From NCBI GenBank assembly GCA_051953655.1, contig JBQCIO010000140.1:1-13924 (forward strand): a DNA stretch of 13,924 nucleotides, written 5' to 3'. The notes under the pieces are model-generated. The model had not been told where the DNA came from. It did not search any database and was given only the letters and a program-made list of their open reading frames with translations. Below are positions 5,862 to 11,565 of this stretch, piece by piece (within the stretch, counting starts at the first letter, position 1; each line of letters starts with the position of its first letter). The stretch is from JBQCHF01 sp051953655. Lineage in GTDB: Bacteria; Actinomycetota; Actinomycetes; Motilibacterales; Motilibacteraceae. Both the position numbers and the translations under genes were made by a program.

Positions 5862-6674
5862 GTGCCCGAGATCCGCGCCAACTCGCTGCTGCCCGCGCGC
5901 CGGGAGGACGTCGAGCTCAAGACCGCCGACGGCCTGACGCTCGTCGGCGAGCTGGCGCTGCCGGAGGACCGCGAGCCGGTCGCCACGCTGGTCACGCTGC
6001 ACCCGCTGCCCACGCACGGCGGGTTCATGGACAGCCACGTCTACCGCAAGGCCGCGGCCCGGCTGCCCGCCCTGGCCGGGATCGCGGTGCTGCGCTTCAA
6101 CACCCGCGGCACCTCCAGCCCGCGCGGCACCAGCGAGGGCGCGTTCGACGACGCCGTGGGGGAGCGCTTCGACGTCGCCGCGGCCATCGAGCTCGCCGAG
6201 TTCCGCGACCTGCCGCACCGCTGGCTGGTCGGCTGGTCCTTCGGCACCGACCTCGCGCTCATGCACGGCTGCGACCCGGGGGTCGAGGGCGCGATCCTGC
6301 TCTCCCCGCCGCTGCGCTACTCCCGCGACGAGCACCTCGACGTCTGGGCCGCCAGCGGCAGACCGGTGGTCGCGCTGGTCCCGGAGTTCGACGACTACCT
6401 GCGCCCGGCCCAGGCCCGCGAGCGCTTCGCGCGGATCCCGCAGGCCCGGGTGGTCGGCGTCGACGGCGCCAAGCACCTGTGGGTCGGCGAGCCCTACGTG
6501 CGCCGGGTCCTCGACGAGATCGTCTCCGTGGTGGCTCCGGGCGCCGCCCCGCTGCCGACGTCGTGGGACGGGCCCCTGGGGACGTTCGAGCCGGACGTCC
6601 CGCCGCTGGGCGGCGCACCCGTCGATCAGACCGCCGATGCGGAGTCGTACGCGGGCGGCACTGACGGATCTTGA
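5862..6674 (+). CDS. Alpha/beta hydrolase
   Basis: This 270-residue protein has the alpha/beta-hydrolase fold. The pieces are an early strand with HPLPTHGG (47-54, oxyanion region), then RFNTRGTSSPRGTSEG (78-93), then the nucleophile elbow GWSFG with Ser126. The acid is probably Asp177 or Asp178 in VPEFDDYLRP, and His205 is in DGAKHLWVG. Members act on esters, thioesters or amides; the substrate cannot be told. The GTG at 5862 fits the beginning of the fold and the TAGGGT box before it. The C-terminal 40 residues (about 230-270) are Pro/Gly/Asp-rich and look unstructured. The final codons and the TGA stop lie inside the palindromic repeat at 6665-6718, so the natural end of the protein may have been changed by insertion of that repeat. 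Confidence 0.9.
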   Translation: MPEIRANSLLPARREDVELKTADGLTLVGELALPEDREPVATLVTLHPLPTHGGFMDSHVYRKAAARLPALAGIAVLRFNTRGTSSPRGTSEGAFDDAVGERFDVAAAIELAEFRDLPHRWLVGWSFGTDLALMHGCDPGVEGAILLSPPLRYSRDEHLDVWAASGRPVVALVPEFDDYLRPAQARERFARIPQARVVGVDGAKHLWVGEPYVRRVLDEIVSVVAPGAAPLPTSWDGPLGTFEPDVPPLGGAPVDQTADAESYAGGTDGS

Positions 6675-6718
6675 GACCTCTTGCACCCTGCTGAGCGTGG
6701 GGATGTCTCAAGATTCGC
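6665..6718. repeat. Palindromic repeat A, copy 1 (at hydrolase 3' end)
   Basis: This ~54-nt unit begins CGGATCTTGAGAC and ends GTCTCAAGATTCG, giving an almost perfect 13-bp hairpin stem. The inner part TTGCACCCT...GAGCGTG is shared with copy 2 at 7041-7093. It supplies the hydrolase stop codon and could serve as its terminator. Confidence 0.85.
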
Positions 6719-6784
6719 AGAAGGCAAAGGATTTCCACGGCGTGCGCGGCGTTGGCTGCTGGCGGAACTCGCTGCCACAGACAA

Positions 6785-6834
6785 ACGGCGCTGTTGACGG
6801 GAGCGGCCCTGCTCGGGGCGGGTCTGGCGGCCGG
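6785..6834. repeat. Dispersed intergenic repeat B, copy 1
   Basis: The blocks ACGGCGCTG, TGACGGG, AGC, GGGGCGGGTC and GGCGGCCGG occur here in the same order and almost the same spacing as at 13861-13908. Weaker similarity seems to extend upstream to about 6754. No coding function is apparent. Confidence 0.6.
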
Positions 6835-6851
6835 CCGGCGGTAGGTGCGCT

Positions 6852-6907
6852 CGAGTGGAGAGCTGTTGAGCGACTCGCCGGCGTGGCGTGCAACGACTCT
6901 CCACTCG
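6852..6907. repeat. Inverted repeat with 11-bp perfect arms
   Basis: CGAGTGGAGAG (6852-6862) and CTCTCCACTCG (6897-6907) flank 34 bases. The overall length (56 nt) is close to that of repeat A, although the sequence is different. It could form a long hairpin in RNA or a cruciform in DNA. Confidence 0.8.
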
Positions 6908-7040
6908 GGCGGGCCGGCCTCCGCGCGGGGTCGCAGCCGGCAGCGGGGAGCTCACCGCGCCCGGGCGCCGCCGTCCCCAGCGCCTTTCACCCGCAGCTGG
7001 ACCGTCAGCCGCGATTCCTGCTGCTGGGCAGGAGAAACCT

Positions 7041-7093
7041 GCGGATCTTGAGACTCCTTGCACCCTCCCGAGCGTGAATGCATCAAGATCCGC
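7041..7093. repeat. Palindromic repeat A, copy 2 (at aldehyde dehydrogenase 3' end)
   Basis: The arms GCGGATCTTGA (7041-7051) and TCAAGATCCGC (7083-7093) are perfectly complementary over 11 bp, with the inner TTGCACCCT and GAGCGTG segments shared with copy 1. It ends 4 bases from the stop codon of the minus-strand aldehyde dehydrogenase and could serve as its terminator. Confidence 0.88.
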
Positions 7094-7097
7094 GAGC

Positions 7098-8594
7098 TCA
7101 CCGCCCGTGCAGCACCCGCACCAGCCGCGCCACCGTGCGGTCCACCTTCTCCGTCCGGGCGAACGTCGTCAGCTCCAGCGGGACGTCGAATCGCTTGCGG
7201 GCGATGGCTTTCGCGGTGGTGAACTCCTTGAGGCCGTCGGCGCCGTGGATGCGGCCGAAGCCGGAGTCGCCGACGCCGCCGAACGGGAGCGCGGCCACGC
7301 CGGCGAAGGAGATGACGCTGTTGACGGCGGCCATGCCGGAGCGCAGCCGGCGGGCCAGCTCGTGGCCGTGCCTCTGGGAGAACACGGTGGCCCCCAGTCC
7401 GTAGCGGGTGCTGTTGGCTCGCGCCACCGCCTCGTCCATGTCGCGCACCCGGTTGACCACGAGCGTGGGCCCGAAGGTCTCCTCCTGCACCGCGTCGGAC
7501 TCCTCCGGGACGTCGACGAGCACGGTGGGCCAGACGTAGGGCGGCCGGACGGCGTCGGGGCCGCCGACCACAGCCTTCCCGCCGCGGGCGATCGCGTCCT
7601 CGATGTGCGCGCGGACGACGTCGGCCTGGCTCGGCATGGTCATCGGACCGTAGGAGGCGGCCGGTCCGTCGCCGGGCTTCAGCTGCTGGACGACGTCGAC
7701 GAGCTTGGTCAGGAAGGTGTCGGCGACGGCCTCGTGCACATAGACGCGCTCGACGCCGATGCAGGTCTGCCCGGCGTTGGACAGCCCGCCCCAGGCCGCG
7801 GCCATGGCGGCGGCGTCGAGGTCGGCGTCGGCATCGACGAGCAGGGCGTCCTTGCCGCCGGCCTCGATCAGGACCGGGGTGAGCGTCTCCGCGCAGGCGG
7901 CCATGATCTTCTTGCCGGTGGCCGTGGAGCCGGTGAAGGCGACCTTGTCCACGCCGGCCCGGCACAGGGCGGCGCCGGTCGGGCCGAGGCCGGTGACGGC
8001 CTGCAGCACCGGCTGCTCCGGGCAGACCGCGGCCAGGCTGCCGGCCAGCCAGGCGCCCACACCGGGCGTGTGCTCGCTGGGCTTGAACACCACCGCGTTG
8101 CCGGCGGCCAGGGCGTAGGCGATCGAGCCCATCGGGGTGAAGACCGGGTAGTTCCACGGGCCGATCACGCCGATGACGCCGAAGGGCACGTACTCCAGCG
8201 TGGCGGCGTGGTTGGCCAGCAGCAGACCGGGACTGACCCGGTGCGGGCCGAGCACCCGGTGAGCGTGCCGGGCTGCCCAGTCGACGTGCTCGACGGCCAG
8301 GGTGATCTCGAGCATGGCGTCCGGCACCGGCTTGCCGGTCTCGGCGTGCACGACGTCGGCGAGCTCCTGCGCCCGGCGCACCAGCACCCGCTTCCAGGCC
8401 AGCAGCCGCTGCCGACGGCCGTCGTAGCCGAGCTCGCGCCACCAGGCGGCCGCCTCCCGGGCGCGCTCCACGGCCTTGCGCACGTCCGCCTCGTCGTGCA
8501 CGGGCCAGCTGGCCACGACCTCGCCGGTGGCCGGGTCGAGCGAGTCGAACGTGGGGCGAGCGGTGCCGGTCGACGGCTCGGCGGTCAGCGTCAT
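7098..8594 (-). CDS. NAD(P)-dependent aldehyde dehydrogenase
   Basis: This 498-residue protein spans the full aldehyde dehydrogenase superfamily fold. Key sites are visible: GPWNYP with Asn148, Lys171 in FKPSEHTPG, the cofactor loop FTGSTATGKKI (220-230), Glu244 in LIEAGGKDA, and the catalytic Cys278 in GQTCIG. Near the C-terminus, ALPFGGVGDSGFGR is the usual anchor motif. The enzyme oxidises an aldehyde to a carboxylic acid, or possibly a semialdehyde. Overall it resembles class-3-like or broad-specificity family members rather than acylating ones, but the substrate is not determinable. The ATG at 8594 gives a normal-length N-terminus; there is no strong ribosome binding site. It is divergent from the hydrolase at 8647 with only 52 bases between, so the promoters are closely placed. 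Confidence 0.95.
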   Translation of the reverse strand: MTLTAEPSTGTARPTFDSLDPATGEVVASWPVHDEADVRKAVERAREAAAWWRELGYDGRRQRLLAWKRVLVRRAQELADVVHAETGKPVPDAMLEITLAVEHVDWAARHAHRVLGPHRVSPGLLLANHAATLEYVPFGVIGVIGPWNYPVFTPMGSIAYALAAGNAVVFKPSEHTPGVGAWLAGSLAAVCPEQPVLQAVTGLGPTGAALCRAGVDKVAFTGSTATGKKIMAACAETLTPVLIEAGGKDALLVDADADLDAAAMAAAWGGLSNAGQTCIGVERVYVHEAVADTFLTKLVDVVQQLKPGDGPAASYGPMTMPSQADVVRAHIEDAIARGGKAVVGGPDAVRPPYVWPTVLVDVPEESDAVQEETFGPTLVVNRVRDMDEAVARANSTRYGLGATVFSQRHGHELARRLRSGMAAVNSVISFAGVAALPFGGVGDSGFGRIHGADGLKEFTTAKAIARKRFDVPLELTTFARTEKVDRTVARLVRVLHGR

Positions 8595-8634
8595 GCGGGC
8601 ATGGTCGCACCCCCGCGGGGCCTGCGGGGGCGCG

Positions 8635-8640
8635 TAGGGT
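8635..8640 (+). promoter_or_regulatory. Candidate -10 box of a leaderless hydrolase transcript
   Basis: TAGGGT stands 6 bases before the GTG at 8647 and has no ribosome binding site after it. It is identical to the hexamer before the hydrolase at 5862. The spacing fits transcription starting at the first base of the start codon. Confidence 0.4.
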
Positions 8641-8646
8641 CCGGCC

Positions 8647-9399
8647 GTGGTCACCTACGTGCTCGTCCATGCCTTCCCGCTCTCCCGCGCGCTGTGGGAC
8701 GACGTCCGCCCGCGGCTGGAGACGGGCGGCAACGTGCTCCTGACCCCCGACCTGCCCGGCTTCGGCGGTCGCCCGGTCGCGTCCGGAGAGCCGTCGCTGG
8801 ACGCCTTCGCCGACGACGTGGCCGGCGTGCTCGAGCGGGTGGAGGGGCGGGTCGTGCTGGGCGGGCTGTCGATGGGCGGCTACACGCTGATGGCGCTGCT
8901 GCGCCGGCACCCCGACGTCGTCGCCTCGCGCGTGGCCGGGCTGGTGCTCGCCGACACCAAGGCCGGGGCCGACGCGCCCGCCGCGGCCGAGAACCGGGAG
9001 CGGGTCGCCCGCACGATCCTCGAGGAGCGCTCGCCGCGGGTGCTGCTCGACGATGTGCTGCCCACCCTGCTCGGGCAGACCACCTTCGCCGAGCGGCCCG
9101 AGGTCGTCGCCCGCGTGCGCTCGATGCTGGAGGCCGCCTCACCCGAGGGCGTGGCCTGGGCCCAGCGGGCGATGGCCGCGCGGCCGGACTCGCACGAGGC
9201 GCTGCGGGCGACCACCGTGCCGACCCTGGTGGTGCGCGGCGACGAGGACGCCCTGTCCAGCGCCGCCGACACCCAGGCGATGGTGGACGCGCTGCCGCGG
9301 GGGGAGCTCACCACGCTCGCCCGCTGCGGCCACCTGAGCGCGCTGGAGGACCCGAAGATGTTCGTGGCCGCCGTCGACGCGTTCGCGCAGACCCTCTGA
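8647..9399 (+). CDS. Alpha/beta-fold hydrolase
   Basis: This is a 250-residue single-domain alpha/beta hydrolase beginning VVTYVLVHAFPLS, where HAF (8-10) is the oxyanion region. PDLPGFGG follows at 34-41. The nucleophile elbow is GLSMGG with Ser75. The acid is probably Asp199 in VVRGDED and the base His229 in CGHLSALE. This is the layout of small esterases, lactonases and C-C hydrolases; the substrate is unknown. The start is GTG with TAGGGT six bases upstream, which suggests a leaderless message. It is transcribed away from the aldehyde dehydrogenase and toward ccrA, and its 3' end is followed by a strong hairpin and the palindromic element at 9434-9533. Confidence 0.92.
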   Translation: MVTYVLVHAFPLSRALWDDVRPRLETGGNVLLTPDLPGFGGRPVASGEPSLDAFADDVAGVLERVEGRVVLGGLSMGGYTLMALLRRHPDVVASRVAGLVLADTKAGADAPAAAENRERVARTILEERSPRVLLDDVLPTLLGQTTFAERPEVVARVRSMLEAASPEGVAWAQRAMAARPDSHEALRATTVPTLVVRGDEDALSSAADTQAMVDALPRGELTTLARCGHLSALEDPKMFVAAVDAFAQTL

Positions 9400-9406
9400 C
9401 CCCGCT

Positions 9407-9425
9407 CTCCTACAGGTAGTAGGAG
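9407..9425. terminator. Hairpin after the hydrolase
   Basis: CTCCTAC (9407-9413) and GTAGGAG (9419-9425) form a perfect 7-bp stem with a 5-nt loop, 8 bases after the hydrolase stop. It is a candidate terminator, without a T-run. Confidence 0.5.
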
Positions 9426-9433
9426 CCGAGTCT

Positions 9434-9533
9434 CGGCCGGAACGATCACGTCCACGCGATCGTTCCATGCTCAGCACCGCAGATCTGGCGCGGTAAGCAT
9501 GGAAGGATCACGCCAGCGTGATCGTTCCGGCCG
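9434..9533. repeat. 100-nt nested palindromic element between convergent genes
   Basis: The outer arms 9434-9450 and 9517-9533 are perfectly complementary over 17 bp. Inside, GGAACGATC (9439-9447) also pairs with GATCGTTCC (9458-9466), and GGAAGGATCACG (9501-9512) pairs with CGTGATCGTTCC (9517-9528) with one mismatch. Between these, CCATGCT (9465-9471) pairs with AGCATGG (9496-9502) and ACCGC (9476-9480) with GCGGT (9490-9494). The 9-mer GATCGTTCC is thus present four times in alternating orientation, one copy with one change. The element can fold as one long stem or as three adjacent hairpins. It may act as a bidirectional terminator or be a REP-like or mobile palindromic element. Confidence 0.85.
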
Positions 9534-9555
9534 GGCCCGGGGCGGTCCAGAGCGG

Positions 9556-10893
9556 CTACTGCCCGCGGAACCGGTTGATCGCCTGCTCGTGGCGGGTCCG
9601 GAACTCGGGGTCGCGGACGCCGAGGCCCTCCTCCGGCGCGAGGCAGAGGACGCCGACCTTGCCCTGGTGCAGGTTGCGGTGGACGTCGTAGGCCGCCTGG
9701 CCGACGTCCTCCAGCGCATAGCTCCTGGACAGCGTGGGGTGGATCTTGCCGCGGGCGATGAGCGTGTTGGCCTCCCACGCCTCGCGGTAGTTGGCGAAGT
9801 GCGAGCCGATGATCCGCTTCAGGTTCATCCAGAGGTAGCGGTTGTCGTACTCGTGCATGAAGCCCGACGTCGAGGCGCAGGTGACGATCGTGCCGCCCTT
9901 GCGGGTGACGTAGACGCTGGCGCCGAAGGTCTCCCGGCCGGGGTGCTCGAAGACGAGGTCGGGGTCGTCGCCGCCGGTGAGCTCGCGGATGCGGGCACCG
10001 AAACGCTTCCACTCCTTGGGGTCCTGGGTCTGCTCGTCCTTCCAGAACCGGTAGCCCTCGGCGGTGCGGTCGATGATGAGCTCGGCGCCCATCTTCCGGG
10101 CGATCTCGGCCTTCTCCGGAGAGGACACGACGCACACCGGCGTCGCCCCGCCGTTCAGCGCGAACTGGGTGGCGTAGGAGCCCAGGCCGCCCGAGGCGCC
10201 CCAGATGAGCACGACGTCGCCCTGCTTCATCCCCGCGCCGTTGCGCGAGACCAGCTGCCGGTAGGCGGTGGAGTTGACCAGTCCGGGGGAGGCCGCCTCC
10301 TCCCACGTGAGGTGCGCCGGCTTGGGCATGAGCTGGTTGGACTTGACCAGTGCGAGGTCGGCCAGGCCGCCGAAGTTGGTCTCGAAGCCCCAGATCCGCT
10401 GCTCCGGGTCGAGCATGGTGTCGTTGTGACCGTCGGGGGACTCCAGCTCCACCGACAGGCAGTGCGCGACGACCTCGTCGCCGGGCTTCCACGCGTGGAC
10501 GCCGGGGCCGGTGCGCAGGACGACGCCGGCCAGGTCCGAGCCGACCACGTGGTAGGGCAGGTCGTGCCGCTTGGACAGGGGCGACATGCGCCCGTATCGC
10601 TCGAGGAACCCGAAGGTCGAGACCGGCTCGAAGATCGAGGTCCACACGGTGTTGTAGTTGATGGCCGAGGCCATCACCGCGACGAGCGCCTCGCCCGGGC
10701 CGAGCTCGGGCACCGGCACCTCGTCGACGTGCAGGGACTTTCGCGGGTCCTTGTCGCGGGTCGCCAGCCCCTCGAACATCCCGGTCTCGTCCTTGTGCAC
10801 CGTGACGGCGCGATAGGTCTCCGGGACGGGCAGTGCGGCGTAGGCCTCCGACGGCGTGTCGCCGGCGAGGATGGCCTCGAGGATCTCCTTCAC
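9556..10893 (-). CDS. ccrA: Crotonyl-CoA carboxylase/reductase
   Basis: This 445-residue protein matches the Streptomyces/Kitasatospora enzyme almost throughout. It reductively carboxylates crotonyl-CoA with NADPH and CO2 to (2S)-ethylmalonyl-CoA, the key step of the ethylmalonyl-CoA pathway and a source of polyketide extender units. The CO2-pocket residues known from this family are all present at the expected numbers: Asn81, Phe170, Glu171 and His365. The NADPH-binding motif is WGASGGLGSYATQFA (231-245). The GTG at 10893 is supported by GGAGG (10899-10903) five bases upstream and by agreement with the family's N-terminus (KEILEAI). An operator-like sequence lies 52 bases upstream. No ethylmalonyl-CoA mutase gene is adjacent, unlike the Streptomyces arrangement; mce lies directly upstream in the same direction with a 140-base gap. 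Confidence 0.98.
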   Translation of the reverse strand: MKEILEAILAGDTPSEAYAALPVPETYRAVTVHKDETGMFEGLATRDKDPRKSLHVDEVPVPELGPGEALVAVMASAINYNTVWTSIFEPVSTFGFLERYGRMSPLSKRHDLPYHVVGSDLAGVVLRTGPGVHAWKPGDEVVAHCLSVELESPDGHNDTMLDPEQRIWGFETNFGGLADLALVKSNQLMPKPAHLTWEEAASPGLVNSTAYRQLVSRNGAGMKQGDVVLIWGASGGLGSYATQFALNGGATPVCVVSSPEKAEIARKMGAELIIDRTAEGYRFWKDEQTQDPKEWKRFGARIRELTGGDDPDLVFEHPGRETFGASVYVTRKGGTIVTCASTSGFMHEYDNRYLWMNLKRIIGSHFANYREAWEANTLIARGKIHPTLSRSYALEDVGQAAYDVHRNLHQGKVGVLCLAPEEGLGVRDPEFRTRHEQAINRFRGQ

Positions 10894-10944
10894 GTAGGCC
10901 TCCAGCAGGTGCGTCGAGCGCAGGCGGTGCGGGATCCGCTGAAC

Positions 10945-10958
10945 CTACCCGTCAGTAA
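10945..10958 (-). promoter_or_regulatory. Operator-like site upstream of ccrA
   Basis: On the ccrA strand this reads TTACTGACGGGTAG. It matches the inverted repeat before the dehydrogenase (CTACCGACCGGTAG, 2944-2957) at 11 of 14 positions in the same orientation relative to the gene and at nearly the same distance from the start (51-53 bases). Its own symmetry is partial (TAC...GTA). Confidence 0.4.
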
Positions 10959-11033
10959 CCTCTGCTGGGAACCGTCGCGACGCAGGAATCACGAGTGGTG
11001 CGCGTCACGTGGCTCACCGTGCCGCGGGGCCGC

Positions 11034-11459
11034 TCAGTGCTCGTGACCCTCCGGCGCGGCCTGCACCAGCTCCACCAGCACGCCGCCGGCGTCCTTGGGG
11101 TGCACGAAGTTCACCTTGGACCCGGCCGTGCCGCGCTTGGCGGTCTCGTAGAGCAGCCGCAGGCCCTTGGCGCGCAGTTCGGCGGCCACCGCCTCGACGT
11201 CGTCGACGCCGTAGGCCACCTGCTGGATGCCCGGGCCGTTGCGGTCCAGGAACTTGGCGATGGTCGAGTCCGGCGTGAGCGGCGCGAGCAGCTGGATGCA
11301 CGACTCGGAGTCGCCCACGCGCAGCATCGCCTCGCGCACGCCCTGCTCCTCGTTGACCTCCTCGTGCACCTTGACCACGCCGAACGTGCGCTCGTAGAAG
11401 CCGATGGCCTCGTCGAGGTCGGGGACCGCGATGCCGACGTGGTCGATGCGGGTGAGCAC
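11034..11459 (-). CDS. mce: Methylmalonyl-CoA (ethylmalonyl-CoA) epimerase
   Basis: This 141-residue protein has the two-module vicinal-oxygen-chelate fold. It starts LTRIDHVGIAVPDLDEAI, and also shows EVNEEQGVREAML and NFVHPKDAGGVLVELV, all typical of the family. The enzyme interconverts the (2R) and (2S) epimers of methylmalonyl-CoA and often ethylmalonyl-CoA. Metal-ligand positions seen are His7, Gln56 and Glu130. At the position of the remaining His ligand, where many homologues have GxHH, this protein reads GIQQVAY (Gln79-Gln80). I believe similar GxQQ forms occur in some actinobacteria, but this is from memory. The GTG at 11459 is chosen because AGGAGG (11464-11469) lies four bases upstream; a TTG at 11477 would place that site inside the gene. 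It is divergent from the thiolase and shares its promoter region. Confidence 0.95.
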   Translation of the reverse strand: MLTRIDHVGIAVPDLDEAIGFYERTFGVVKVHEEVNEEQGVREAMLRVGDSESCIQLLAPLTPDSTIAKFLDRNGPGIQQVAYGVDDVEAVAAELRAKGLRLLYETAKRGTAGSKVNFVHPKDAGGVLVELVQAAPEGHEH

Positions 11460-11511
11460 GGGGCCTCCTGTGCGCAAAGGATGGGGCCGCCCGGAACCGG
11501 CGGCGTCCAGC

Positions 11512-11530
11512 GTCTAGATTGACAGTAGAC
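11512..11530. promoter_or_regulatory. Overlapping divergent promoters in an inverted repeat (mce / thiolase)
   Basis: GTCTA-GATTGACAG-TAGAC is an inverted repeat with 5-bp arms. A plus-strand TAGATT (11515-11520) and a minus-strand TACTGT (11522-11527) both fit TAnnnT and lie inside it. They would give leaders of about 38 and 55 bases to the thiolase and mce starts, both of which have good ribosome binding sites. A protein bound to this dyad could control both genes. Confidence 0.4.
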
Positions 11531-11565
11531 ACCTGAGATCACCGTCGATCCCCGGGAGGGCCCGC

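Larger units (their letters stand above)
6675..7097. other. Non-coding, repeat-rich gap between convergent genes (423 bases)
   Basis: This interval lies between the hydrolase stop and the aldehyde dehydrogenase stop. It has lower GC and less codon bias than its surroundings, and no open frame in it resembles a protein. In order it holds repeat A copy 1, a segment of dispersed repeat B (6785-6834), an 11-bp inverted repeat (6852-6907), a short GCAGG/CCTGC hairpin (7028-7042) and repeat A copy 2. I see no transposase or RNA gene I can name. Confidence 0.7.

Noticed and set aside
6637..7077. Possible small genes in the repeat-rich gap on either strand
   Set aside because: The frames cross the palindromic repeats, show no protein-like composition or start signal, and match nothing I recognise.
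6665..7093. Insertion sequence or CRISPR array
   Set aside because: There is no transposase-like frame. The two repeat A copies are 323 bases apart with no regular spacer series, so this is neither a typical IS nor a CRISPR.
10894..11033. Cobalamin riboswitch, expected from the B12-dependent pathway
   Set aside because: I looked before ccrA, mce and the thiolase. The leaders are too short and contain no B12-box-like sequence that I can see.
11460..11477. Earlier TTG start for mce
   Set aside because: It would put the strong AGGAGG inside the coding region and add six residues not typical of the family; the GTG at 11459 is better.
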